Source: CAZAFL01 sp964484465
GTDB lineage: Bacteria > Bacteroidota > Ignavibacteria > UBA10030 > SZUA-254
DNA: 9,525 nucleotides
Assembly: GCA_964484465.1 (NCBI GenBank)
Contig: CAZAFL010000055.1
Location: forward strand, 1-9,525
Direction of reading: 5' to 3'
Of this stretch, positions 1 to 7,869 are shown one piece after another (the first letter of the stretch is position 1; each line of letters begins with the position of its first letter). Position numbers and translations under genes: made by a program. Below the pieces are notes generated by a model that saw nothing but the letters and a program-made list of their open reading frames with translations, was not told the DNA's origin and made no database searches.

Positions 1-138
1 CAAAGGTACGGAGAGCCGCTTAAAAATATTTTCCACAACTATTGATATTTACTCCATAGAAAATGTAGAATTGGATTAAACCTAGGGAATTTTTGAATTA
101 CAACCAATAGAAATGCGATGACAGCATGATGTGATGTC
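1..138. other. AT-rich stretch with no recognisable gene
   Basis: All frames are interrupted by stops and no product is recognisable. The stretch is AT-rich up to about 120 and then becomes more GC-balanced where the yifB remnant appears to begin. If the remnant came from a full-length gene, this is where the middle of yifB should lie, but I could not see its Walker or helicase-like motifs here. The 5' part of the gene was therefore either deleted or replaced. Confidence 0.4.
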
Positions 139-531
139 GACCAGTTCGATAACATTCATGGGGGTGCCCGTTCCCGCGCAGATTCGCGGGCGGTGATAAC
201 GTCAAGACTCCCCTTAAATCCAATTACCCAGGAAGGTCGTATTATCGGAACAAACCATGAGTCAATTAAGCTGAGCGAGCGAAGGGATCCGCATCAAGGG
301 GCCTTACTTTCGATCGAAGGACATTCAAATCTATTGCAAGCTCGATTCAGGAGGGGAAGATTTGTTGAAGTTGGCAATAACCAAATTCGGATTACCAGCT
401 CGAGCATCCGTTCGGATCTTAAAAGCGGCGCGAACCGCTGCAGACCTTGGCGGCGCCTCCGACATCGGATCCGCACACGTCAGCAAGGCGATTCAGTACA
501 GGAGTTTGGATAGGAGCTTGTGCAGTCGTAA
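139..531 (+). pseudogene. yifB: Decayed C-terminal remnant of YifB/ComM-type Mg chelatase-like ATPase
   Basis: YifB/ComM is an AAA+ ATPase (a DNA-uptake-associated helicase in proteobacteria) with a C-terminal Mg-chelatase-like domain. The core match is at 302-510 in frame 2. It reads SKDIQIYCKLD, then KFGLPARASVRILKAARTAA, then SKAIQYRSLDR, in the order and spacing of the family's C-terminal helical domain. Upstream, weaker family-like pieces sit in shifted frames: DQFDNIH at 139-159 (frame 1), VPVPA at 164-178 (frame 2), and ESIK followed by SERRD at 259-288 (frame 1). Their spacing is roughly right for the family, apart from about ten missing codons before the core. In-frame stops occur at 194 and 272. 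At the 3' end a one-base shift after the LDR codons would give a normal short end at TAA 529-531. The unshifted frame runs on to 604 with unrelated residues. No start codon with a ribosome site is present, and the ATPase core is missing. The identity of the core is fairly sure; the extension to 139 is tentative. Confidence 0.7.
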
Positions 532-707
532 GCCGATGTTTTCCACCGCCGACTTCCCTTTTGCGGCCAAGCGGACAAACTATGGCAAAGATGAAAAGAC
601 TTGATCTGTAAATCCGCACGCTACGGTTCTTCAACGGGCTCGCTTCACCACGTCAGTCTATGCAAGGGGTGAGCTAAAGAGCGGGCAGTTGCAGTCATTA
701 ACATAAA

Positions 708-737
708 AGAAGGCGTCCCATCATTGGGACGCCTTCT
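708..737. terminator. Strong hairpin terminator, probably bidirectional
   Basis: This is a perfect 13-bp stem (708-720 with 725-737) closed by a four-base TCAT loop. Read on the minus strand it is followed by a T-rich run (TTTATGTTA), about 70 bases past the stop of the S8 protease gene at 804, so it most likely ends that transcript. On the plus strand it is followed by CTGCTTTCTTTG, so it may also stop rightward transcription coming from the yifB remnant side. Confidence 0.8.
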
Positions 738-803
738 CTGCTTTCTTTGCTTCGGCTACAAAGCTCAGTAGTCGAAGAATGAGCGTTTACGAATTCGGGT
801 CTG

Positions 804-2615
804 CTACTTGTGTGTTCTAAAGTTCCAGGTGGAAGACCACGTACTGGTACCGCTTGCATTGGAGGCATTCACGCGCCAGTAGTACCATACTCGGCCCCCG
901 AGTTGTGGCAAGGTTACCGAAGTTGACGCGATGCCGGATTGATCATACACAGTGCCGGAGAATGACGAGCTCGTAGAAACCTGTACGCGGTAGGAGGTTG
1001 CACCCGATGATGCATTCCAACTCAGTGTTGGGGTGCGTGGTACGCCGGTTGAGCCATTTGCCGGTGAACTTAATGTCGGCGCCGATGGCGGTGGGGCTGT
1101 TGTTGTTGTGAAACTCCACGTTGTTGACCAAGCGCTTGTTCCTCCTGCATTGCTCGCATTGACTCTCCAGTAATACAACGTGTTGCCGTTGAGCCCGCCC
1201 ACCGAAGTTGACGTTGTAGTGATACCCGAAGCGTTGTATGCAAAAGTTGAAAAGAGCGGGTCAGTAGAAACCTGAACAGTATACGATGTTGCGCCGGACG
1301 ACGAATTCCATGAGAGAGTAGCAGGTATCGACACACCGGTTGCACCATCTGCGGGCGAGCTTAGCGCGGGTGCTGCCGGCGGCGGGGGAGGCGGTCCGCT
1401 TGAAACGACTGAATACAACAGTTTATTCACCGTTCCGGCAGGAAGCGAAGTAATGACGTCATTGGTCGCATTGTTCTTTAATGCAGTTTGAACGTCTGCC
1501 GCCGCTGCCGTCGGATTTGCCTCAAGATAAAGAGCCGCTGCACCGCAAACATGCGGGGTTGCCATTGAGGTGCCGGAGATAGTGTTTGTCGCTGTATTGC
1601 TTGAGTTCCAGTCCGATGTAATGTTGACGCCCGGGGCAGAAATATCTACAACCGAACCAAAATTAGAAAAATATGCGAATGCATCTGTGTTATCGGTTGC
1701 TCCAACAGTAATTGCCTCAACAACATCAGCAGGAGATTGAGTTGATGCATCGGCAGCGGAATTGCCGGCAGCCACACAATACACGACACCACCAGCTATT
1801 GAGTTTCTTACTGCTTGATCGAGTCCGGCATCGACTGGTCCGCCGAGCGACATGTTTGCGACCGCAGGTCCCGGATGTGCAGCATGGTCTGAGGTGACCC
1901 AGTTGATTCCGGCAATAACTTGAGAATAAGAACCTGAACCGCTGGAATTTAAAACCTTTACAGCAACCAATTTGATATTCTTGGCGACACCATAGGATGC
2001 TCCACCAACAGTACCGGCGGTGTGTGTGCCATGTCCGTTATCATCGTTTGCGGTACCGCCACTGATGATGGCATCGTAACCGAAAACCGCTCGTCCGCCA
2101 AAGTCCGTATGCGATTGGCGAATGCCTGTGTCGATACAGTAAGCAGTTACTCCAGTACCGGTTTGATTGTACGTATATGTAGCGTCGAGCGGAAGATTGC
2201 GCTGGTCAATCCTATCCAAACCCCATGATGGAGGATTCGTTTGAGTAGCACTGATGTGTGCAATTTGGTCTTGCTCGACGTATGCAACGCGTGGATCGCT
2301 ACGTAATGCATTGAGCTGCGTTGCCGTAAGTTTACCGGCAAATCCCTTGAGCGCATACTTGTAAACAAAATTTGCCTTGACGGCATGCTTTTGGCCGATA
2401 TCGTTCATCTCGTTATCAACATTGGCCACCGCATCCTTGAAGACGACAATATACGATCCTTCAATGTACTGAGCCCCAGAAGTCTTGTTAAAAAGTGGAG
2501 CAAGGGAAGTTTGTTGCGGCTGGGGCGCTGTGGGTTGCGATGACTGGTCGGAACAACCGAACAAGACCACGGCAATCACACACCCAAGGAGCAATAACCA
2601 GAGAGATTGTTTCAT
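804..2615 (-). CDS. Subtilisin-family (S8) serine protease lipoprotein with two FN3 repeats
   Basis: This is a secreted, self-processing endoprotease of 603 residues. Residues 1-20 form a lipoprotein signal peptide ending in the lipobox LFGC (C21), so the mature protein should be lipid-anchored in the envelope. Residues of about 50-120 match an inhibitor I9 propeptide, which normally acts as an intramolecular chaperone and is cleaved off. The S8 catalytic domain (about 130-400) has a complete triad: Asp162 in YCIDTGI, His195 in GHGTHTAG and Ser350 in SGTSMATP, with oxyanion Asn285 in AAGNS. The arrangement resembles the proteinase K branch. A six-proline linker (about 408-413) leads to two homologous FN3-like repeats (about 415-505 and 511-601), each containing SSGATSY..VQVST and YYWRVNASNA. 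The ATG is supported by a GAAAGGAG ribosome site six or seven bases upstream (2622-2629). There is no T9SS sorting domain. The gene is divergent from the propeller/pgs block, has its own promoter near 2680-2710, and ends before the hairpin at 708-737. Its natural substrate is unknown. Confidence 0.93.
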   Translation of the reverse strand: MKQSLWLLLLGCVIAVVLFGCSDQSSQPTAPQPQQTSLAPLFNKTSGAQYIEGSYIVVFKDAVANVDNEMNDIGQKHAVKANFVYKYALKGFAGKLTATQLNALRSDPRVAYVEQDQIAHISATQTNPPSWGLDRIDQRNLPLDATYTYNQTGTGVTAYCIDTGIRQSHTDFGGRAVFGYDAIISGGTANDDNGHGTHTAGTVGGASYGVAKNIKLVAVKVLNSSGSGSYSQVIAGINWVTSDHAAHPGPAVANMSLGGPVDAGLDQAVRNSIAGGVVYCVAAGNSAADASTQSPADVVEAITVGATDNTDAFAYFSNFGSVVDISAPGVNITSDWNSSNTATNTISGTSMATPHVCGAAALYLEANPTAAAADVQTALKNNATNDVITSLPAGTVNKLLYSVVSSGPPPPPPAAPALSSPADGATGVSIPATLSWNSSSGATSYTVQVSTDPLFSTFAYNASGITTTSTSVGGLNGNTLYYWRVNASNAGGTSAWSTTWSFTTTTAPPPSAPTLSSPANGSTGVPRTPTLSWNASSGATSYRVQVSTSSSFSGTVYDQSGIASTSVTLPQLGGRVWYYWRVNASNASGTSTWSSTWNFRTHK

Positions 2616-2679
2616 ACGACTCTCCTTTCAAAGTGAGCCGGAAAGAATTGAGGCTCTTAGCGAGCACCGTGAGGTCGGT

Positions 2680-2710
2680 TAAAGATAAGGACTAAAGTTT
2701 GTCTTGTCAA
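2680..2710 (-). promoter_or_regulatory. Promoter of the S8 protease gene
   Basis: Read on the minus strand, TTGACA (2705-2710) is followed by TATCTTTA (2680-2687). The TTG and the TA of the second element are 20 bp apart, which fits the Bacteroidota primary-sigma layout (TTG, 19-21 bp, TAnnTTTG) with one mismatch in the last base. It also reads as a classical -35 TTGACA with 17 bp to TATCTT. Transcription would begin near 2673, giving a leader of about 57 bases that contains the ribosome site. The call rests on motif and position only. Confidence 0.55.
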
Positions 2711-3145
2711 GTGAAGCGGCATCGATCAAATGGAATATTTTCTCTATAACAATCTCGATGCCAGAGGAACCCTCGAAGCAGGTAGGCCCTTCCGTATAAA
2801 TGGCATTATCCCCGAGATTGCACCCTATCTTGGCTTCAAGATTCCACTCATACGCTTCGAACTAAAAGATGTTAACAAGTTGCGTCTATCTTACCATACG
2901 CGTCACGTGCGAGTCGATTACTGCCCTCCCCGTGATGAAAGTCGATCGTTAGTCCGGCCAGATCATTCCGGCTCTGCTAGGTATTTTGGCCTGCTTCCGA
3001 GACCTTTATTGCACTCCCTTTTCCCACTTCGCCAGCGTCCCCTCCCCCGTTGAATCGAGCTTGCAATAATTCTGAGTATCCTGCGACAGCATGTCAGCAT
3101 CGCAGAACATTCCTTTCATTAATCATTATTAATACATTGAACAGT
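2711..3145. other. Divergent intergenic region without a supported gene
   Basis: No convincing gene lies here. An open frame of 107 codons on the plus strand (2730-3053) begins at an ATG without a ribosome site, matches no family I recognise and ends in low-complexity arginine/leucine/proline sequence. It could be chance or a gene relic. Two inverted repeats are visible. One is an 8-bp pair, TTATTGCA (3006-3013) with TGCAATAA (3062-3069), flanking a pyrimidine-rich 48-base loop. The other is a 6-bp hairpin, CTGCGA (3081-3086) with TCGCAG (3100-3105). Neither has a following T run. Both lie upstream of the predicted promoter at 3146-3177, where they could bind a regulator, but nothing shows that they do. 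Confidence 0.4.
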
Positions 3146-3177
3146 TTTGGTTCAATAACAAAAAAAATGTATTTTTG
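3146..3177 (+). promoter_or_regulatory. Bacteroidota-type promoter of the propeller/pgs block
   Basis: TTTG at 3146-3149 is followed after 20 bp by TATTTTTG at 3170-3177, an exact match to the Bacteroidota consensus TAnnTTTG with its upstream TTTG element. The spacer contains an A8 tract just before the downstream element. Transcription would start near 3184, about 50 bases before the first possible start codon of the propeller gene. With no terminator seen before pgsB, this promoter may also drive the pgs genes. Confidence 0.6.
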
Positions 3178-3234
3178 TGTTGCTTGATTGTTTTATGATG
3201 ATCAATCCGCAGTGGTATCGATGACAGAGGATAA

Positions 3235-6200
3235 ATGTACAAGGTGGTGTCTATGCGATTGAAATATTTTTTTCTTCTCTCATTGCTTATCCAGCCCTCC
3301 AGCAGATGCCTCTCAGGTAACACCTGGACGAATCACGGGCCCGCCTCCAAGGTTATTAAAGCTGTTTCAATCTCTCCACAGGACACATCGGTGCTCTATG
3401 CTGGCGCCTTTGGTTGGGGAATGTTCAAGAGCACAAACGCTGGCAGCACATGGGCAAACCAAAGAAATGGATTGACAAACTCGGCTGTTCGGTCGGTCTA
3501 CGCGCTTTCGAATACCATCGTGTTCTGCGGAACAAACGATGGAGTATTCAAAACGACAGACGGGGGCCTTTCGTGGACACTTTCTCTTGTGACATCTTTT
3601 TCCGTCCGCAGCCTTGCATACGATTCTCAGACGAACAGTCTTTATGCTACTACCTTCGGCACAGGCCTATTCAAGAGCACAAATCAGGGTCTTTCATGGA
3701 GCTCCATTTCTGTAACCGACCCGGTTGTCGGTCAGACTCTTTCACACCAATGGTCGGTGGCAGTTTTTGGGCGTGACTCATTGTATGTAGGAGGGACTCT
3801 TGGCGATGTGACAACCGGCGGTGCTTTGTTTCGCAGCCTCGATGGCGGTGCCAGCTGGATCCAGGTGCAACGCGGCATACATATTGGAAGTAGTGTTCAT
3901 TCAATTGCAATCAGTCCCAATAACCCTGATATCAGTCTCATCATCGGGACGGCGACCAAAGGAGTTTACAAGTCGACAAACGGAGGTCTCAACTGGACTA
4001 ACATCAACGGATCCGGGACAACAAATCCGCTTGTGGATAATCAAATAAATGCAGTTGCTTTCAGTGCCGGTTATAGATATGCGGGGACAGATTCGGTCGG
4101 GGGTTTTTTCTCCCGGACCCTCGGTGATACAACGGTTGGTTGGATTGAGGGATCGGGTCTCCCCGGTTCTCAGGCCGTTGTCAGCTCTATCGCTCTTAAC
4201 AGGACGAACGAGTCGACATCATATGTTGGATCTGAAGGTCAGGGAGTTTATCGAACTGTGAATTCCGGATTCAACTGGGGTTCACGGAATGAGGGGATGT
4301 TAGGCATCGCTGCCCGTGTGATCAAGAGAAACGGTAACGGGCAGCTTATCCTCGGAACTGACCTGGGTGACGGTATTTGGATCTCTTCAGATCAGGGAAA
4401 TAGCTGGAATAAATCAACCAGCCTCTCTTCCTCCAATGCCATCACAGGGATCGGCATTACGAACAATAGTTCCATCATATATGCTGGAACATATGGCACA
4501 GGGGTTTACAAGAGCACTGACGGTGGAACTACCTGGGTAATTACGGATTCCACATCCATCAATCAACTTGTTAGAACGTTGAGTGTAGACCCGTCGAACG
4601 CAAATCTGGTGTATGCAGGAACAGAAAATGGCGCTTACAAGACTGTGAACGGCGGCTCTTCATGGCAAATGATAAACAATGGAATTCCACCAAACACCTC
4701 GATCCGTTCCATGGCGCTAGATTCGATCCACCCCAACGTCTTGTATCTTGGCACCGATTCATCGTTTCTGTTTAAGTCAACGGATGCTGGTGCAAACTGG
4801 ACAAATATAACAAGCACAAGTGGATTCCTCGCACAGGATATGTTTATTCGAACAATCACTGTCGATTATGAGTCCAGCAATATCCTCTACGTTGGTTCGG
4901 ACAGCGGAAGAATATACAAGAGTACTAACGCAGGCAATAATTGGGTGTTGCATGCAAAACTTCCGGCTACTCACTCAGTTCGAAGCATCCTCATTCATCC
5001 GAACTATCACAAAGTCTTCTTTGCCGCTACATTCGGTGACGGTATATACACGAGCTCAGACAGTGGAAGCAATTGGGTACCAATGGATGCTGGGTTGGTG
5101 GATCAGGATTTTTATATGTTTGAGAGCGATCGGGCAAATCCACTTACTCTCTGGGCCGGCAGCGGTTCACATGGCGTGTACAGTATGTCTTTCACATTGG
5201 CGAATCACACTCCGGTGTTGTCACCGATAGGGAATAAAAGCGTTCTAACTGGAAATCAATTACGGTTTGTGGTTTCGGCTAGCGATTCAGATCTAACTAT
5301 TCCAAGTCTCGCCGTCACCGGCCTTCCAAGCGGTGCATCATTTACGGATAGTCTTAACGGCCGCGGTTTGTTTGTGTGGACTCCGACGGCGGGGCAAATT
5401 GGAACGTATACTCTCACCTTCGATGCCTCGGACGATGTTTCATCGGACAGTGAAAAGGTAACCATCAACGTCTTAGATTCCAGCACCTCCACCGTTGGAA
5501 CCATTCCGGTTCAGTCCGGATGGAATCTTCTCTCTGTTCCGGTAACGGAGACCGATTATCGTAGAACGGTAGTCTTCCCTCAGGCAGTGTCCGCGGCTTT
5601 TGCGTATGCCAGTAAATATGTTATCAAGGATACACTGCAAAACGGCACTGGTTATTGGCTAAAGTTCAGACCGTCGCAAGATATTGCATTTGGCGGGGGA
5701 ACGATGAATCGTGATACGATTGCGGTCAATCCGGGCTGGAACATGGTTGGTTCGTTGTCGCGAACCATCCCCCTGGGATCAGTCGCACCTATGCCACCCG
5801 TCGTAATTACATCCCATGCATTTGCCTTCTCCGGACCCGGTGGCTATATGGTAGTAGATTCCATCAAGCCGGGACGAGGATATTGGATCAAAGTTAATCA
5901 AGCGGGCAATGTCGTCATGAGTTCTGCGCCTTCTCAAAGTCCTTTCCTTCAGGGGCGAGCCCAGCCAACTCAACAATCGGATCCTTATGATAGGATCGGC
6001 GTGCTCAGGTTTCGCACTACGGAGGGCGGAACGAAGGAGTTGCATCTGTTTTCTAAGCAGGCATCTTCCGGAGCAGAGGAATTTGAACTGCCGCCCTGCC
6101 CGCCGGAGGGCAGCTTCGATGTGAGGTTCTCGGCTACGCAAGGTTCGGCAGTAAGAGTGTCTTCAGAAACAACACAAGTATTCCCAATCCGAATCTCAGC

Positions 6201-6681
6201 AAGCGGGCATGCAGTTGAGTTGAGCTGGAACATGCACCAATCGGACATGCAATTCGTGTTAACGATGATAAACGGAAGAGAGCGTATCGTATATCGACTC
6301 GACGACGAGGGTCGAGTCGCAATTCCACTGTACAATGGAATTGCCAACGTTGAGCTTCAAATCGGTAAGACAAATTCAGGGCGTTCAATCATTCCGAAAA
6401 CGTTCGTACTCTATCAAAACTATCCTAATCCGTTCAACCCCAACACATCGATCACATATGATCTTCTTTTTCCCTCATTTGTGAAACTGACTGTATTCGA
6501 TATCCTGGGCAGAAAAACAGAAGAACTTGTACGGGGCCAGCAGGGTCCTGGCAGCCAGACAGTTGTGTGGAACGGTGAGAACATGAGTAGCGGTATCTAC
6601 TATTACACTATTGAGATAACCAACCGGGATGATCCCTCTAAAAGTTATCGCGATACGAAAAAAATGTTCCTCTTGCGATAG
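3235..6681 (+). CDS. T9SS-secreted Asp-box (BNR/VPS10-like) beta-propeller protein
   Basis: This is a large exported multidomain protein of 1148 residues. An N-terminal signal peptide (RLK, then a hydrophobic stretch to about residue 20) sends it across the inner membrane. Residues of about 40-650 contain twelve Asp-box repeats of the form K-S-T-D/N-x-G-x-x-W (starting at 65, 106, 147, 200, 246, 340, 383, 426, 469, 514, 562 and 606), plus a degenerate one near 294. They are spaced about 41-53 residues apart, as in sortilin/VPS10 and GH74-type propellers. Residues of about 658-747 resemble a putative-Ig (cadherin-like) domain. Residues of about 757-888 hold two copies of a GWN...GYW module. 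Residues 1056-1148 are a T9SS type A sorting domain (FVLYQNYPNPFNPNTSITYD, then FDILGRK and SGIYYYTI), which is normally removed during export across the outer membrane. ATG 3235 has AGAGGA only four bases upstream; ATG 3253 (residue 7) has AAGG eight bases upstream and also leaves a good signal peptide, so it may be the true start. No sialidase or glycosidase catalytic residues can be assigned, so the function is unknown; binding or scaffolding is possible. pgsB follows after 12 bp. Confidence 0.9.
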   Translation: MYKVVSMRLKYFFLLSLLIQPSSRCLSGNTWTNHGPASKVIKAVSISPQDTSVLYAGAFGWGMFKSTNAGSTWANQRNGLTNSAVRSVYALSNTIVFCGTNDGVFKTTDGGLSWTLSLVTSFSVRSLAYDSQTNSLYATTFGTGLFKSTNQGLSWSSISVTDPVVGQTLSHQWSVAVFGRDSLYVGGTLGDVTTGGALFRSLDGGASWIQVQRGIHIGSSVHSIAISPNNPDISLIIGTATKGVYKSTNGGLNWTNINGSGTTNPLVDNQINAVAFSAGYRYAGTDSVGGFFSRTLGDTTVGWIEGSGLPGSQAVVSSIALNRTNESTSYVGSEGQGVYRTVNSGFNWGSRNEGMLGIAARVIKRNGNGQLILGTDLGDGIWISSDQGNSWNKSTSLSSSNAITGIGITNNSSIIYAGTYGTGVYKSTDGGTTWVITDSTSINQLVRTLSVDPSNANLVYAGTENGAYKTVNGGSSWQMINNGIPPNTSIRSMALDSIHPNVLYLGTDSSFLFKSTDAGANWTNITSTSGFLAQDMFIRTITVDYESSNILYVGSDSGRIYKSTNAGNNWVLHAKLPATHSVRSILIHPNYHKVFFAATFGDGIYTSSDSGSNWVPMDAGLVDQDFYMFESDRANPLTLWAGSGSHGVYSMSFTLANHTPVLSPIGNKSVLTGNQLRFVVSASDSDLTIPSLAVTGLPSGASFTDSLNGRGLFVWTPTAGQIGTYTLTFDASDDVSSDSEKVTINVLDSSTSTVGTIPVQSGWNLLSVPVTETDYRRTVVFPQAVSAAFAYASKYVIKDTLQNGTGYWLKFRPSQDIAFGGGTMNRDTIAVNPGWNMVGSLSRTIPLGSVAPMPPVVITSHAFAFSGPGGYMVVDSIKPGRGYWIKVNQAGNVVMSSAPSQSPFLQGRAQPTQQSDPYDRIGVLRFRTTEGGTKELHLFSKQASSGAEEFELPPCPPEGSFDVRFSATQGSAVRVSSETTQVFPIRISASGHAVELSWNMHQSDMQFVLTMINGRERIVYRLDDEGRVAIPLYNGIANVELQIGKTNSGRSIIPKTFVLYQNYPNPFNPNTSITYDLLFPSFVKLTVFDILGRKTEELVRGQQGPGSQTVVWNGENMSSGIYYYTIEITNRDDPSKSYRDTKKMFLLR

Positions 6682-6693
6682 AACGCCCAGGGT

Positions 6694-7869
6694 ATGATCT
6701 TTATCGCGACCCTCGTGCTACTTCTCGTGTTTATCGGAGTTCGTGAATACCGACTTCATCAACAAACCATTCGATCAATCCCATACCGAATACACGTCAA
6801 TGGTACGCGAGGTAAGTCGTCGGTGACAAGGCTTATCACCGGAGGTTTACAAGCCGGCGGCATCAAGACATTAGGTAAAACTACAGGCACCATGCCGTGC
6901 TATATCACACCGTCTGGGAATCAAGTACATATCCAGCGCATAGGGAAAGCGAATATCATCGAGCAGATCAAAGTTGGTCTCCGGGCAGTCTCCTCAAGCG
7001 TTGATGCTCTCGTCGTTGAATGTATGGCAGTCCTTCCAGCTAACCAGCAGATGGCGGAACAGCAAATGATTCGCTCTACGATTGGCGTTATTACTAATGT
7101 TCGCGCTGATCATTTGGATGAAATGGGCCCTACCCTTCAAGACGTAGCTCTCGCTCTTTCGAATACGATTCCTTATAACGGAACTCTGTTTACGTGTGAG
7201 CAGAAATACTTTCACATTTTCCAAGAAATTGCTCGTGAGCGAAAGACCCAGATATATGCGGTGACAAGTGAAAACATCTCGGATTCGATGATGAAGGGGT
7301 TTACTTATCTTGAACACAAGGATAATGTCGCACTTGCACTCGCAGTCTGTAAACACCTCGGCGTTTCGGAGGCAGAGGCGCTCGTCGGTATGCAACGCGT
7401 GATTCCCGATCCAGGTGTCCTTCGAATCTTTACCATCAAGCAGTCTGATCATGAGATCCGGTTCATCAATGCGTTCGCCGCCAACGACCCCGAATCCTAT
7501 TCGATTATATGGCAATTATTGGATCCTTTTTTGACTTCAGCGAAAAAGGTGATTGTCATCGTCAATTGCCGTAAAGATCGCATTCAACGGTCTGAAAGCT
7601 TAGCCGAACTCATCGCGAAGAAAATTTCTGCGGATTGCTTTATTCTTGTGGGCGAACTCACGATGCCGCTTGAAAACCGTGCTCTCGCCCTAGGATTGCC
7701 GCTATCGAAGCTTTTAAATTTGATAAATGCCACGCCGGAGGATGTCTTCGAACGAGTCCTTTCGTTGTCTGACGGATCTTCGCTCGTCGTTGGGATCGGG
7801 AACATGGTTGGTTTCGGTGAGGAAATCGTTGCATACTTTTCCAACAGAGGAAAAGAATATGCTTACTGA
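6694..7869 (+). CDS. pgsB: Poly-gamma-glutamate synthase PgsB (CapB), amide ligase
   Basis: PgsB is the ATP-dependent Mur-ligase-like enzyme that joins glutamate through gamma-amide bonds, working with PgsC at the inner membrane. The protein is 391 residues, close to the roughly 393 of Bacillus PgsB, and aligns with it by eye along its full length. Residues 1-16 form an N-terminal membrane anchor. The P-loop is NGTRGKSSVTR (residues 36-46, Lys41), followed by GKTTGT (61-66), VECMAV (108-113), TNVRADHLDEMGPT (134-147), PDPGVLR (238-244), FINAFAANDPES (257-268), NCRKDR (291-296) and GIGNMVG (367-373). No key motif is missing. The ATG lies 12 bp after the stop of the propeller gene and has only a weak, very close AGGG, so translation is probably coupled to the upstream gene. 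Its 3' end overlaps pgsC by 11 bp. The product may be a capsule-like or released gamma-glutamyl polymer; the sequence does not show which, nor the glutamate stereochemistry. Confidence 0.95.
   Translation: MIFIATLVLLLVFIGVREYRLHQQTIRSIPYRIHVNGTRGKSSVTRLITGGLQAGGIKTLGKTTGTMPCYITPSGNQVHIQRIGKANIIEQIKVGLRAVSSSVDALVVECMAVLPANQQMAEQQMIRSTIGVITNVRADHLDEMGPTLQDVALALSNTIPYNGTLFTCEQKYFHIFQEIARERKTQIYAVTSENISDSMMKGFTYLEHKDNVALALAVCKHLGVSEAEALVGMQRVIPDPGVLRIFTIKQSDHEIRFINAFAANDPESYSIIWQLLDPFLTSAKKVIVIVNCRKDRIQRSESLAELIAKKISADCFILVGELTMPLENRALALGLPLSKLLNLINATPEDVFERVLSLSDGSSLVVGIGNMVGFGEEIVAYFSNRGKEYAY

Noticed and set aside
173..190. GC-rich perfect 6-bp hairpin CCCGCG/CGCGGG with a six-base loop, as a terminator
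   Set aside because: No T run follows on either strand, and the bases fall within the apparent yifB remnant, where VPVPA is encoded.
193..513. 106-codon plus-strand open frame starting at GTG 193, as an intact gene
   Set aside because: It has no ribosome site. Its middle carries only a short YifB-like piece and its end runs out of frame with the clear YifB core in frame 2, so it is a by-product of the broken pseudogene.
362..604. 80-codon plus-strand open frame starting at TTG 362, as an intact small gene
   Set aside because: The first part is the internal YifB C-terminal domain, continuous with coding-like sequence upstream of the TTG, and the last 25 or so residues are unrelated read-through.
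3081..3105. Hairpin CTGCGA/TCGCAG as a riboswitch or terminator upstream of the propeller gene
   Set aside because: The stem is short, there is no T run, and it lies upstream of the predicted transcription start, so it would not be in the leader RNA.
6994..7515. 173-codon minus-strand open frame opposite pgsB
   Set aside because: It lies entirely antisense to a strongly supported PgsB reading frame, has no recognisable domains and is a shadow.
7727..7858. Upstream extension of pgsC to 7727
   Set aside because: It lies within pgsB, has no PgsC-like sequence, and ATG 7859 has its own ribosome site and the expected N-terminus.
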